From Conchocele bisecta (lineage: Eukaryota > Mollusca > Bivalvia > Lucinida > Thyasiridae), in assembly GCA_029237695.1 (NCBI GenBank), contig CM055280.1, positions 36,602,508 through 36,666,507 of the forward strand: a stretch of DNA of 64,000 bases, given 5' to 3'. Of this stretch, positions 26,501 to 41,500 are shown piece by piece (the first letter of the stretch is position 1; each line of letters begins with the position of its first letter). The notes beneath the pieces were generated by a model. That model had not been told where the DNA came from. It ran no database searches and was given only the letters and a program-made list of their open reading frames with translations. Made by a program: the position numbers and the translations under genes.

Positions 26501-29500
26501 CCTGATATTGCAAGATGAAACGACATTAAGTTAAACATTACCATATTTAATGGCCATCTGTTGTACAGGAAATTGAAGATCGATACTCGGATGGGAGACT
26601 GCATTATAAACCTGACGAATTATAAGTATATTTTGTTCACATATTGGATTTTTAAGTAAATGAATGCTGCGGTCGCAAACGCAACCTCGCGTGTAATTCC
26701 TTCAATAGCGAATGTCTGAACACTAACGTACATTTACATGTATCAGCAAACCTGAATGCGAATCATTAGTATAAATAAAGTTATTGTTCACATATTGGAT
26801 TATTAAAAATTTAATATGTGAACTATAACTAACTTATTGTTTGCCACACTCCATCGCGTGCTCATGTTAAGGGTGAACTGAGAGCCGCCCCTTACATTGT
26901 ACATGCTTTCAAATCCCGAAACTGCTCACATCCGTGTTCAAACGTACAGCGCGTGCTGTTTTACCATGGCAGCAGACCATGTTCATTCCGGGGCCAAGCC
27001 AAGACCTACGTAATGCACGTGTCCCGTGACGTTACTAAAACGCGCCGTTACCTCACCAGAAATTGATTCGGCTGCATCACGCGACGTGTACTGCGGCCCC
27101 GGTATATGTATGTGTAAATCAGCTGTTTGAATGGAACCGGTTAGTGCCGAGACACTCAGGAACTGTGTGCACCCCATGCCAGTCGGTCGCGGGTTCAAAC
27201 AGTTGCCGAGTGTCGCGGGAAACACCTACGGCTGGACATTGTAGAACCTTATATTTTCCACCTATAGATATAAGCCGTCAGCCAGAAATGGACCCCCCCC
27301 CCCCCCTCCCTCCCTGTGGGATTTTTCAGACATATTCTTTATGAAACTGCATTCAATTACGAGTTCTATGCCGTATGTCTATGCTCTGTAACCCGCTGGA
27401 TGAATGTTTGACTTTTCACAATTGTGAAAAATCACATTTTTCATTGAAAATCAACTGTTTTTTATTATTAGAAACAACTGATATGGCAGTTTTGTATGTT
27501 TTCTGATGTGTTAATACCTATACAATGGAATAATTCAATATTATCTGCTAATTCAGCTGAAGAATTTTGCACGTTTTGTTACCTCACCCACTGAATTTCA
27601 ATGGCAAAACACCTACCTTAATAACTCCATAAAAGTATGGTACTTTTGTATTTTCCCCGTGTCAATGGTACCTAGTAGTGTTCATTAGACATGTTAATTG
27701 CATATATGCCGATTATCTGATGTCTGCAGTCTATGATACAATGTTAAACACAAAGAATTTTCATCATTCCCCACCCACACATTTTACAATGGGAATTTTA
27801 CATGTAATGAATTTCACTGTTATGTTCTGCACTGTCACTTACTTAATATACATTTTAAATGCATATGCAACTACTTATGCACTATTGGTAGATATCCGTG
27901 CACACTTCAGATACAGTGTGTCCGAGTGTTCGTCCGTCTGTCCGTCCGCTTCGCATTTTCTTAGTGATTGTAACAACTACGCTATATGTCTCATTATGCA
28001 AATCTCTCTCAGTGTCTATTAATTATATCAATGGTAATTTTACTTACTAGTGTTTACTAATATATAGTGAATGTCCATATTCTGATTACCTAATGTCTAA
28101 AGCAGATAATGCAATGTTAAAACAAAGTAGTTTTAACTATATATTCCCCACCCACTGAAATTACAATTACCATTTTGCATGTAATATTTTTTCTTACTTT
28201 ATACGCTGCCAGATACTGATGAAAGGTTCAAATGAACGTGTAGCTACTAACACCTGTATATGTGGCTGTGACTAGAGAAATGGGGCTTATGGGTTTTGTG
28301 ACCAGTGTAGATTCCGATCAGCCTATGTATTCGCACAGTCTGTTCAGGATCTGCACTGTTCGCCATTCCATCAGTGAAACACCCATCATGCTTCTAACAA
28401 GCATAATATATCGTTATCAGGGTACAGGAGTGTGCTATTTGATCAGGAGCCACACTGGTCGCACATCCCGTGAGCCCCATTTCTGCAGTCACCGCCACAT
28501 ATTAGTTATTCGCACACATTTCAGATACAGAAGTAATGTCTGTTAGTCTCTCTATATGTCCATTTCCTATTTATGGAACCAAGAGAATTACCATGTTTAC
28601 TATGTTGTTGATTTGCCTGGTTTGGCCCTACGGTACGTTTTTATCTTTGGCTATTTTGTTACCTGGGAGTTGAATTGGGTTATTGCCCATTATAAAAGTA
28701 GTAAGATTATTACTGATCCTACTGATTTTGGGTGGGGCCAAGTGATTCTGATGTGACGAGGACCTGGCATCAGATCAGGATTATTCTGATTTCAGGGCTG
28801 AATATATTTTTATTTTTTTATTGTAAATATTCAGTTTTGATTTTGTGATCCCCCCATTTATACATGTACTTGAACATGTACATGTACTTACACATGTAAT
28901 ATATGTGATTTAGTACTAAACCCATTGACCCGGCCTTAAATGACCTTAGCTGTTGATAGGCCGTTAAGCCCCAACAAACAAACAAACAAACAAACAAACT
29001 ATGGTGTGTATTACGACATGAACGTCTCTGCTACATATAAGTAGTACTCTAAGCTGTTGACAGGCCTTTAAACACCATTAACTAAAATAAGTAAATAACT
29101 ATAATTATTACTGTCAATAGTGTAGGTCGTAGGTACTAATTTGCAAATTGGATATAGAACATATTCTACGATGCTGAATGGATGATTTGTAGCACATTAC
29201 TTCATGTATGAAACAGTAAATACTAAAATACAGAACATTAAGATAGCTGTACATAATACGAGCAAGCTAAGCTGAAGTAAAACGGTACAAATATATTGTT
29301 ATACACTTTCAAAATGACAGTCAGCAAGTATATGAGTTTGTATGACATAAAAATAAAATTAGGTAGTAGAACCGATGAACTGAGATATATCCCGCATCCA
29401 CATAATGCACACACTATTTATCGTGCATTCCAATAATAATCCCTCCTCAACCAATTCCGAGTCATCAGCAGGAACAGGATTCAAATGTGTAGTTGACACC

Positions 29501-32500
29501 TGTACTTATAAACACATGTACATAGTAACAATGTATATCTTGTATAACTACTGAAATACAGTATGTGTCATACGAGAACGTTTGTGTTCCAATGTGTATG
29601 ACCGTCAACCATTACCAGTGTAAGTGCACACCAGTGCATACATCATGGCCATTACTACATGCAGGTATATTGTTCCATCAGTATTTTTTGAGAGGCACCC
29701 ATTACGATATTGTATTTTGTAAGTGAGGCGTTGTAAGTAAATAGTTAACCATGATTTCATAATAGTCACATTTGATAACCTGTAAGGTTGATATACCATT
29801 TCATAATTTTCATATAAACAAAGACATTGAAGGTGCATGGTCTTTCTAAAAGCATGCATATGCTCTTCAAAGATATCCACTATATACATATAGCTGTTAT
29901 GTACCCATACATAAACTATTTTGTCCAATATGTTTCATCATTCGGTGTTCTTAATTATAGCACAAGTGTTATTCTACACCTGTTGTGTCAAATTACCAAT
30001 ATTTACTATATATACAAACCAATATTAGTATGTATGTAGTCTGAAAAAGCCATTCCTGGGTATTCAAACATCAATCTAGGTCCAGTTTAAGAAGTATGCA
30101 CATCTACTACGTGTAGCTACACACACTCATAGGACCATCAATATACATTTAAATCCCCATGAATTATAACGTAATCTCCATAACATATTATGCAATGTAT
30201 CAAAATGTTCATCTAAACAATATCACATAGCCTCTATCGAGAAACATTAACTTTTGGATTTTACTATGCAATTGAACTATTGTCTACATGGCATTCTAAC
30301 TATTTACGCAGGCGGTAAGGATCAGGTTGGTGGAATGCTATTTCTGTAGCATTGTACCACAGTTGTGTGTTTTTCTGGCTCTTTTGGGTCGTCTGAATAT
30401 ACATTTCTCTATTTGATAACAGGTAATGTCATTCTAATGATCAAACAACTCTATAATCATGTACCGTGTGTATGAATGCAGACATATATTTACACTGTAC
30501 CTGTTTAGCACATACATACCACACGTAGTGTGTAGCTAATAGACACGTATTTGCCTCCATATACCCCTATGTGGCATTGAATCCGCATAACAATCCCTAT
30601 GGTTGTCTTTCAAATTTATTACACCACTGATGGACAATCATATTAAATTACTATAGCAACCAGAGACATGTATTCGAGTATATGTCATGGGCTAGCAGAG
30701 TTTGGTGCCATCGCAAGATGCGGGACCTCCTCTGGCTAAGGGTATTATCAACTAAATTAAAAGTGTACATATAGATCCGTAAATATCACATCTCCTAATT
30801 GCAAAAGCGACCATCTTGATGGTCATCTTGAAACTGATCGATAGTCATGGTGACATTTTATATGGTTATGTTTTTGGTGTATTAGTTTCAATAATGTTTA
30901 ATTAGAAGAATGAGTAACAGCACATGTAGTGGTTAATGTAGAACTGATTACATCAGTGACTGCATGAATTACATATCGTTACCATGTATTGTATTTATTT
31001 TCCAATCCAACTCACGACCAAGGGTTAATTTAAATTATTGTCACATGTGCAGACATATGCGGGATGCTTAATGTGGGAGAAAGCCATGCATGTTTGCAAT
31101 AAGCATACCCATGCCATTCATCATACCATACTACATATTGCCTTGGCCAATGATCATCATGCTCGCTTAATTGTCAGAAGTGTGCTCGTTAACAATAATA
31201 ATAATGTATTCCTTTTCAACAGTCAATCCATTTTGGACCCACTTTGAAACAATTCTTCAATGCTCAAACTGATTGAAATACATCCGTCTTTGTCATTGAA
31301 ATTAAGCAGAATATCACACCCTATACATTACAATGTTAGTGTTGTTTAATTACTGAAAACTGCAGCTTCATCATCAATATTATTTAACATCTGATCATTT
31401 TGGCGGCCATTTTTAATATATATTATAGCATTGTATACCTGGATATGTATATGTTATCAAACGATTTGATTTGTATACCTCAAACTGGTATGCATACATG
31501 TAAAAGGTGCATGAAATGCTGTTTATAACAACTCCATACAGTAAAGAATAGAACAAAACAAGAACATTTTGGTGACCATTTTGTCTGTTCTGACAACTGT
31601 GGAAGGCTATTGCATCACTATCTCCTGTATTTTCCATTTATTTGTAAAGGAAAGTAATGAATATGTGTTTCAACTTTATGAATGTCTGTATTTGTTCGTA
31701 ACAGCACACAACTCGCAGAAAAATGTTGTAAAACAGCCTATTTCGGCAGCCATTTTGAAATGTATTGCCATTTATGGATTTAATTAAATGTAAGATGTAT
31801 TCTAAATCATTTTACATTCAAATTTTGACTTAATTATAGCAATTTACCCGGTTAATATTGATCTGACTGAAAGTTAACAGTCCTTAATAAAGCATTATAA
31901 TACTGTTCGGCGGCCATCTTGTAAAATGGCCGCCATTTGTTCATCCAGCGGCTTTTTGAGCGCAGACAACCAGGATTGATAGACACTAGGCTACTGAATC
32001 CGAAAATCATACTCACCAAAAATCCCACGTGGGAGGGAGGGGGGGTGGGGCGTTATTGTTCGCTCAAGGTTTAATATGTATGTACGTTTGTCGGCAAATT
32101 ATCGTAGTTGCATGTCACCTTCCAGTGCCGTAAACTATCATCACTGACTGCAAATGGTTTCAAAGGAGGGAGTGTATTATCTTCTTCGTCTTTTCTGTTC
32201 TGGTAATTAAGGGATAACACGAAGGGTTGTTGCGTTTACTGTAGTATGAAATACAGTTGCTATGTTTAAAGTGCGAAGTCCAAAGGACAGTTATTACCTA
32301 TATTTGCATTGCGAGTTATGGTACAACGTGCCGCTATTGACAACGTCGTGCCAATTGATGACGTGAAACAAACGTTAACGAATCAACAACGTCGCGCTAC
32401 GTCACGTGGGGTTAATGTAATACATTGGGATATAAACGCAATACGCTGAACGGTTTCTATATGCATTTATGTTAGGTGTAAATATTGTGTTTTCGTGCGT

Positions 32501-35500
32501 CTTTCCTATGATCAATCAATGATTTTTTATTTAATTGCTTGCGAGTTTAAGCCAAGTTTTTACTGAATGATTGCTCGTTAGAGTACATAATAATATCTTC
32601 TTTAATCATGTTATCAGGTAACGTTCTTTGTATTTGCCGAGTACATAGTGATGATAACATTGCTGTATCAGTCATTGACCTGATACGAGAATCCGGGTTA
32701 CAACAAATTGAAAACTGACGCTTAATTGGTCAAACAGCGTCACATGACGTTACCGAATTACATCATTGGAATGACGTTACGGAAACATTTCCGCGTTCTT
32801 TTCAACGAAAACAACGTCATAATTGCTAAGTTTACATGTATAGCCGAAAACGTTACCTGGTAAATAGGATACCATACTAGTTTCTGTTTATATCAAGTTA
32901 TCAGGCTCGGCTCGGAAACGGTAGGAATTCCTCGGCGAGCCTTGGAATTCCTACGCGTTTCATAGCCTTGTCTAATGAACTTGATATCAAAAGACACTAG
33001 CCTGATATTTTCTATTAATTATTATATTTTCATATTCATATCTAAATGTTGGCAAGCGTTTAGTTACTGTGGTGTTACGATTTGACGACTGTGGTGTTAC
33101 GATTTGACGTGCAGTTCGTAGTTTGTTACTGGATTTTACTTCTGTTTCTTTTCAAATGTTTCATTTCTTTCAATGCATCGTTTTCTCGGTGTTTTTAGTT
33201 AGAAAATGGTGTTTTCATTGGTGTAAACGTGACATGCTTGACACGTTTAAGTCAGCAAAAACATCGTTTTCTAATTATATAAAAACACAAGAATTCCACC
33301 ACGGATACGGTGTGGCGCCTGCCGAGGCATTTGACTGTTCCAAATGCTTACATGTATCAAGTTTCCAAATATTGAAGCAATCCATGCAATTAATATTAAT
33401 GTTATACGATGATGAAGAAATTTGTACAACGTTTTTGACTTAAAAAATGGCTAAGTGTTTCCGCAAAAAATGTGAACTCAATGTACAAAATGTTAAATTC
33501 ATGTTAATGGCGACATGAGTGTGTGTTTAAAATGCTCACATATATCAAGTGGCCAAATATTGAAGCAATCCGTCAAGTAATATTCACTTTATAACATGAT
33601 GCAGAAGCTAGTACAAACTTTTTGACGCAAAAGAATGGCTAAGTGTTTCCGCAAATATGTGAAGGTGAAAACGACTAAGGACATGTTAATGGCGGCATGA
33701 GTATGTTCCGAATGCTCACAAGTATCAAGTGTCCAAATATTGAAGCAAGCTGGAAAGTAATATTAACGTTATAAGATGATGAAGAAGCTTGTACACACAT
33801 TTTGATAAAAACAAAATGTATCCGCAAAAGTTTAAAGGTAAAAAATGTCACGGTCATGTTAATGGCGGCATGGGTGTGTTCCAAATAATGCTCACATGTA
33901 TAAAGTTTCCAAATATTGAAGCAATCCGTCAATTAATATTTAAAGTTATGCCATGATGAAGAAGCTTGCACAAACTTTTTGACTCAACAAAAGTGTTTCC
34001 GCGAAAATGTGAAGGTAAAAAAGGTCAAGGTCATGTTGATGGCGGCAAGGGTGTGTTCTAAATGGTCACATGTATCAAGTGTCCCCATATTGAAGCAATC
34101 AGTCAAATAATATTAAATTTATACCATGATTACGAAGCTTGTACAAACCTTTTGACATTTCTGACGACGAGGACGACGACGACGACGCGGACGACGACGA
34201 ATATGACGACGGAAAAAGCGGCGATTATAGTGACTGTCACAAAATTGTGTAACCGAAATCACACAATTGTGAGACAGGTTCTTTTAATATAGATCTGGTG
34301 TGGCTGTACATAGACATAGACAGATAGTCAAAGTCAATTTACACATTTTTAATCAGTCAATGATAACTATGGCACTATTTATCCAGCAAAACACAAGTTA
34401 CAGTATCTTCTAAACGTTCCACATAGCTAAGTTTCCCTGTGAGTCCTAGGTTGTCACTGAATACACACATGTTCATAGATGCACAACAAATATTCACCCA
34501 CATGGTATGTGCACGAGACTAAATAATATGAACTGAGAATCCTAACATTCAAAATGGTACACTAAGGTGTCACACTGGTGTCATGGAGGACAGTAAACCA
34601 CATGTACTATGATGTCACAAAGATGTCCACTAAGAAAAATATACCACGAAGATGTCCAATATGGATAATATGTCACTAAGATGCCACGAAGAATTCCACT
34701 CAGGATTGCATACCCACAAAGATGTCCACTAAGGACAATATGTCACTAAGATTCACACGTGTTCACTCCACCGACAATCTGTCATAATGGTGATAATACC
34801 CCAGTAATGTTAGTCTATCTCATCAATGTTCACATCAGTTCACTCCCAAAGGATACAATATCTCTCATTCACACAAATGACATCGTCTCATGTCATTCTC
34901 GGTTATTTCCATCTATGGAAATATCAGTCTCGACCCGCCATATGCTGCTCAGGAATGGCAATGCCCGTGCCGTGGAATGGAAAGGAATCCCCCAGAGGAT
35001 GGACACCCAGGAATCGCCCCCATCAACATAAGCCACCTGCAATTAAGTGGTCATTACCACTAACTACCAGTGTGGTTTGAAGAGAATTCACCAAATTCCA
35101 CGCGATTTAAATGGCTAAAATTGCATTACAATTCACAAACTCCACCTTGGTTAAATATGGGGTAAAATAACTTACAGTGTCTGGAATCCACAGATCTAGC
35201 TCACATATACAGGAATAAAATTGTACAACGTTCTCCACACAAAGTACTAATAGGTCTTCCCACAATCAGATCTCTCTAAGCAATGACCGCACATGCCCAG
35301 TGAACTATTCACATAAAAATGCTCAATACTTGTCCAGCATGACTGACCACTGTATATGATATCCACTACCATTAATTGTTAACAATGCAACTCACCTGTA
35401 AAATTCACCTGGGTACAACTTACCTGTGCAATCAATAGTACAGGTATGTATACAATGTACTGCACAAAATTAGACACAATCTATACTGAGCAACTGCACA

Positions 35501-38500
35501 ATTTTGTGACAGTGACTGTCGCGACTTCTGCTAAAGAAAGAAGGCGCGACAAAAAAAAACGATATGCAATCGTTCATTTGTGAACCCAGTAAGAAATCCG
35601 GACTGTACGCAGTTTATCCGACCTGCGACATTGCGCTGTACGTAGATATATGGTATGACGGCTGTGGTAACTTTATGAAAGCTTGAGTTGGAAAATTGGA
35701 AAACAATACAGATACAGCGTTATTCCTGGCACATGTATTTCACTTTTAATTATGTTAGTTTATAAACACAACGGAAATGGTAATTACGCGTTATCCATGT
35801 GTATCTATAGCAATTGTTGTATTATTCAGTTTTCTGAATAAGTATGCATCGGAAATCGTGAATACAATAGAGAACAAGATACACAAATGAAACACATGAA
35901 CAAATGTCAACTACTGCCTGTTTCACGAAACCTGCCAAAAGTTTATGCCATATGAACAATGCAAAAAGAATATTTATTTTTCATAATATTAAAAATGAAC
36001 CTTTATTTAATCAATAATTTATTTTATTACGAAAAATTGATTTGTCTATGGGAATTTAACATGGGGGAAAAGGAGGTAGAGGAGCTGGGGAAGAATCATA
36101 AAACTAAAAAAAAAAGGAAATCGACTCCGAAACCAAGCTGGATAGCTTTGAAATGATCTAACTAAGAAAACCAAAAGTTAAATTTTGAAAATCGATTCAT
36201 TATTTCTGAAATTAGAAAAATGTCCCCATTTTAAATCCCCATCTAGACATATTAACTCTGGGATTTAACTTGGGGAAATTCATTGTTCGCAATAAAATAA
36301 ATATTTGGCTCCTTCCTAAATTTTGCTTTAATTTAATATTATCGAAACGAGAAATTGTTTTTGCATTGTTTATATAGCCGTAACATTTGGACAGGTTTCG
36401 TGAAACAGACAGTAAGCAAAGCAATGCACATGATATGTGCACGGCGTTTGTCAAGGTGTTTTCACCTTGGCTCAAACATACACTCCAAAACTAACCCGAA
36501 TGTTCTGGTCAAAAGTTAAAAAGTCAATATTTTGTTAAAAAACATTTGACATAAAAACACCAAGGTGCACATCTATTCAATATGTGTAGAAGACGTGTGT
36601 AAAGTTTAAGATCGATTGGCTGAAAGGTTTTAGATGAGTAGTGTAAGTTTACACAAAGTATGTAGTTTTTCTGTCTGTCGTTATTTAAATGTCATATGAA
36701 AAGTTAAAAAAATGCAACGAAAGCACCAGAATAAACTGCGTTATTTCGAAGACTAAGCGAAACGAAATCTGCCCAAATGCTACGGCCATATAAACAATGC
36801 AAACACTATATTGTTTTCGATAATATCAAATGTTAAGAATGAGTCTTCTTTTTATTTCGTGAAATTTTGTTAAATATTGATTTTATTACGAACAATTGAT
36901 TTGTCTAGGGAATTTAACTAGGGGGAAAAGCCGGGAGAGGAGTCAAAACACGAAACAACATGGCTACTGACTCTGACATCTGGCTACATGTAGGTAGCTT
37001 GGAAATGATATAACTAAGAGAACGAAAGTTAAATTTTGAAGATCGGTCCAGTATTTCGGAACTTCTAAAAAAATGTCCCCAAGTTAAATCCCGATAGACA
37101 TCTTCACTCTGTAACATATTGTTCTCTCCAAGACCCAAGTGCGTCTTCAATTTAATCCGCGAAAAAAAATCGTCCCTGGCAATCGACTGATGTAGAGCTC
37201 GTTTCACCATCATTGTAACACACATCATGCCCATGCGGAAATCCTCTTTACTAATTTTCCGTATCAAATTACAAACGATCGACGTGTTTTTTTTTAGATA
37301 GAGTCTTTGTGCATACTTACACCACTGTGTGATCGCCGTTTGAGATTGCCAATAGATGTTCGGCAATGGTGGCATCTGCGCATAGCACAGGCTCTGTGCA
37401 TAATTATGTATAAACAATATGTACATCAACTATTACATGACAATGTATGCTTTTAAACCCCTTGGTGTCAAAAACACGAGCCGTTACGTGTGAGAAGATA
37501 CTACAAAGGTATAGGACAGTGAACCCCATGATCAAAATTAAACAAACTGATGATATGTGTGTGTTTGCTTTAAATATACCCTACTGTACACAGAGCAATA
37601 CAAATAACAAAATTATTATTGCCAATAGTAATATTACTATAATTGCTGCGTTCTCTACGTTTGCCAGAAAACAAGTTTGGTGGTTTGTGTGCATTTCCCC
37701 GTGCTTATCTTCACTGCGCAACGCGGACACGTTTAACCGTTTTTCATAAGACTGCGCATGTGTATTGTTTCGGAAAGACCGGTTTTGAGTTTTTGTAGCA
37801 ATGCGCATGCACATATATATTAGAGGAAATGCTGCGCCATGCGAAGTACGGCGTTTTGAAGGTAAAGAAACGGTTTGCAAACGTGATATAGGGATTTGAT
37901 TGTCTAATAGGAATACAAGAAACGCGCAATTGGGCCACGTGAGTGATACGTTTAGACCACGTTCACGTCTTGATTCTAATGGGAACACACATTCAAACGT
38001 TATACAGTCAAACCTCTCTAAACCGGACACGCTGGGAGGTCCCTAGGGTATCCGGCTTGAAGAGGTTTCACTGTAAATCAGGCATTTGATCATTCTGAGC
38101 CATACTTGTGTGCTATATGACCACGAACAGACAGTAAAGAAGCTCATCAAAAATAAGATGTGTTTTATTTGTGTTCGGTTTAGAGAGGTTCCACTGTAGT
38201 ACATGCCCATGCTGATACATGTACCATCCAGTGAATAATAATAGAAAAACGCAAATGTGGCTGTGACTGGAGAAATGGAGCTTATGAGATTTATGACCAG
38301 TGTAGGTGTTTCATTTATTGAATGGAGAACGATGCAGATCCTGATAAGACTGTGCGGATGCACATGCTGATCTGGATCAACACTGTTCGCGAAACCATAA
38401 GCGCCATTTCTCCAGTCACAGCCACAAATAAGTTGAGTTAAATTCCAAATGTCGTTAAGATGACCTCCTCACGTAACATTCAGATAAGTACGGGCGGTAA

Positions 38501-41500
38501 GAACGCAACCTGCTCAACCATGTCTATCTGCAACAGGAATTAGTCCCACTTGTATAATACGCGGAGGAATACAAATGCTGTTTGGTGTGCTGTCTCGTTT
38601 TGAGTTTCAACGGTTCATTGCACGATTAAATGTAAAGTACAAAATTTCAGGGTCAGATTACACCACCAGCTGCGCAAATCTTCGAATGTGTTTCTTTGAT
38701 CATTTCAAAATACTTGAATATCGTGCTTGAAATCAAGTATCTTGATTGTCTGAGCATGATCTGTGCAACGGCTCAGCCTCAGCCAATCTGCTTGGTTGCG
38801 AATTGAGATCGCCAATTGACATCTGGGCAAGATTAACACAGGCGGCTGTGTATGTGAATGTATGCAATCACTCATAATACAACATTATCATATACAACAG
38901 TCCGGAGTTTGTTAATTAATGAAATCTTATCAAGCGTCATAATGTGGCTGATCGCGTCCAATAATGATAAGTTATAGTTCGCCCTACTTTCTATGCCAAT
39001 CGCTGAGCAGCATTCTGCTACAATTATTTCACATATTGTAACGTTTAACCCCAACAAGTTATATATTACCAGATTTAATGATTAAGTTTTCGACAGGAAA
39101 TGGAAAACCAGTACGCGGATGGGACATTGCATAGTACGCTTGGCTGAACTATGAGTATGTTATTATTGAAATTAGACAATGGGTTTAATATATAATATTA
39201 TAATAACTTTCTTGTAATCACCACCTGAGTCCAACCTGGCCTGCACTATGTTATCAGTCAGTACGTATTCGGCGTGTTACCTGATGAAGACCAATATCGG
39301 TATGTACGTACATCTGTGAAATATGGTAGGGCATTGTTCGCCATTCAGTAAATGTAATACCTGCCATGATTGAACCACATGCACTTTGTGGTATGAAGGA
39401 TACCACGATTTACTCCGATATTAAATATCTTGAAGGTCGGACACTCGCCATCTTTTCAACCAACGGAAGTGGATTATTTATATTGTGCCCGGCTCGCTAA
39501 TTCAGTAATTGTAACGCGCACGAAGGCGGTCGTGGCTTCGTGGGCGTTACAATTACTGAATCAGAGATGACGAGTGTCATACCTTCTAGATATTTATTAT
39601 CAGAGTAAATTGGGTATGATTTAAAGAGCGTTTTGTCGTTGATACCACAAAGTGCCTGTGGATTAAACAATCATTTAGTGCAGCGAAATGACAAATTACA
39701 TGTATATTAAAATATTTGTACAGTAATGTAATACATGTTTCAACTAGATTGGTCAGTAAGCGAGGCTTACGGAATACCCCCGCGTGGGCCCAGGTACCCC
39801 TAAAATATTGTAAAAATGCCCAAGTGTGTGGGCTTGTGACCTTGATTCTGGGATTAGCGGGAGCGGCATGAACGTGAATTTGTCACAGGGTGGTAGAGGT
39901 CCATTGGAACAATGAGTGTGTGAAATGTGAAGCAGATCCGAGCAAGGAAATAGAAGTTATAACCGATTTTTCTGATGTTATGTTTTGTAAAGAGACTACC
40001 GTATAACCTCGAATTAACGCCCCCGGTGGCGTTACATTTTACAAAAGGGGGGCGTTTATTAGCCACTAAAAAAAAAAAATAATAATAATTACCAAGGACC
40101 GCCAATTTCAAGCACAAATAAGGATTTAAGGATTATTTGTGTTTGAAATTGGCGGTCCTTGGTAAGATTTTTTTTTTTTTTTTTTTAATTTGGAGGGGGG
40201 GGGGGGGGGGGGGGGGGGGGTGCGTTTATTAGGAGGGGGGGGGGCGTTAATTCGATGTTATACGGTAAGTATGTGATGTTGACCTCGAGATCAGCGAGGA
40301 TTTGTCACAGCATATGAAATATTAAGAATTTTCAATGAAAGAAATAAAAGTTATAACATATTTCTCTGATGTTAAATTTTGTAAAGAGACTAAGTATGTG
40401 ACCGTGACCTTGGGATCAGCGGGGGTTAGACAGTCGTAGATTTGTCACAGCATGATAGTACAACCTCATAGGAATGCACAAGTGAAATAATAAGAATTTT
40501 CAATGAAGGAAATAGAAGTTATAACATATTTCTCTGATGTTAAGTTTTGTAAAGAGACGACTAAGTATTTGACCTTGATATTGGGATCAGCGGGGGTTGG
40601 ACGGTCGTGGATTTGGCATAGCTTGGTAGTAGAGCCTTACAGGAATGCAAGTGTGAAATATTAAGCATTTTAGATGAAGGAAATAGAAGTTATAACAATA
40701 TATCTCTGATGTTAAGTTTTGTAAAGAGACTAAGTATTTGACCTTGACATTGGGATCAGCGGGGGTTGGACGGTCGTGGATTTGGCACAGCATGGTAGTA
40801 GAGCCTTACAGGAATGCATGTGTGAAATATCAAGCATTTTAGATGAAGGAAATAGAAGTCATAACAATATTTCTTTGATGTTAAGTTTACGGACGCACGG
40901 ACGGACGGGCGGACGGGCGGACGGACGGACGGACGGACGGACAACCTGACTCCAGCATACCCCCCACCCCCACAACTCATTGCGGGGGGTATAAATACTT
41001 TTTGGCAGTGTAATACATACAGCGTATTAAACTGATAATACACGTATACTGTAATGAATTTGAAAATAAGAGCGCTGCAGAAAACGCAAATGTCTGTTTC
41101 TTACAAGCTGCCCAAAATGTTACGGCTACAGTGGGGTCAGCGTGTAGGTGCACACACGAACGAAAACGATAGGTTGGAACCAACCTGTCGTGTTCGTTCG
41201 TGTGTGCACTTACACGCTGACCCCATTGTATATATACAATGCAAAAACTAATTTTGTTTCTATAATATTAAATTTTATCAAAATTTGGTCAAATATTGAT
41301 TATATTATTACGCAAAATTGATTTGTCTATGGGAATTTAACATGGGAGAAAAGAAGGCAGATGAGCTGGGGAGGGAGTAAAAAAACGAAACATTTTGGAA
41401 ATTGACTCCGAAACCTGGCTAGATAGCTGGGAAATTATCTATAGGCTCATTCTTACATTTTCAACAATATCGAAATAATTATCGTTTTTACCTTGTTTAT

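Noticed and set aside
27128..27225. tRNA or SINE head suggested by GTCGCGGGTTCAAAC
   Set aside because: Only a B-box-like motif is present, with no A box or SINE body.
33123..33443. 106-codon open frame with a Cys/His-containing peptide
   Set aside because: It runs into the Pearl-like monomer array and its start matches a dispersed fragment at 46145-46260, so it is repeat-derived.
36914..37429. 171-codon minus-strand open frame
   Set aside because: It overlaps a family E MITE fragment and has no recognisable motif or splice context.
37581..38030. 149-codon minus-strand open frame
   Set aside because: It overlaps a Tc1/pogo-like MITE end and shows no family resemblance.
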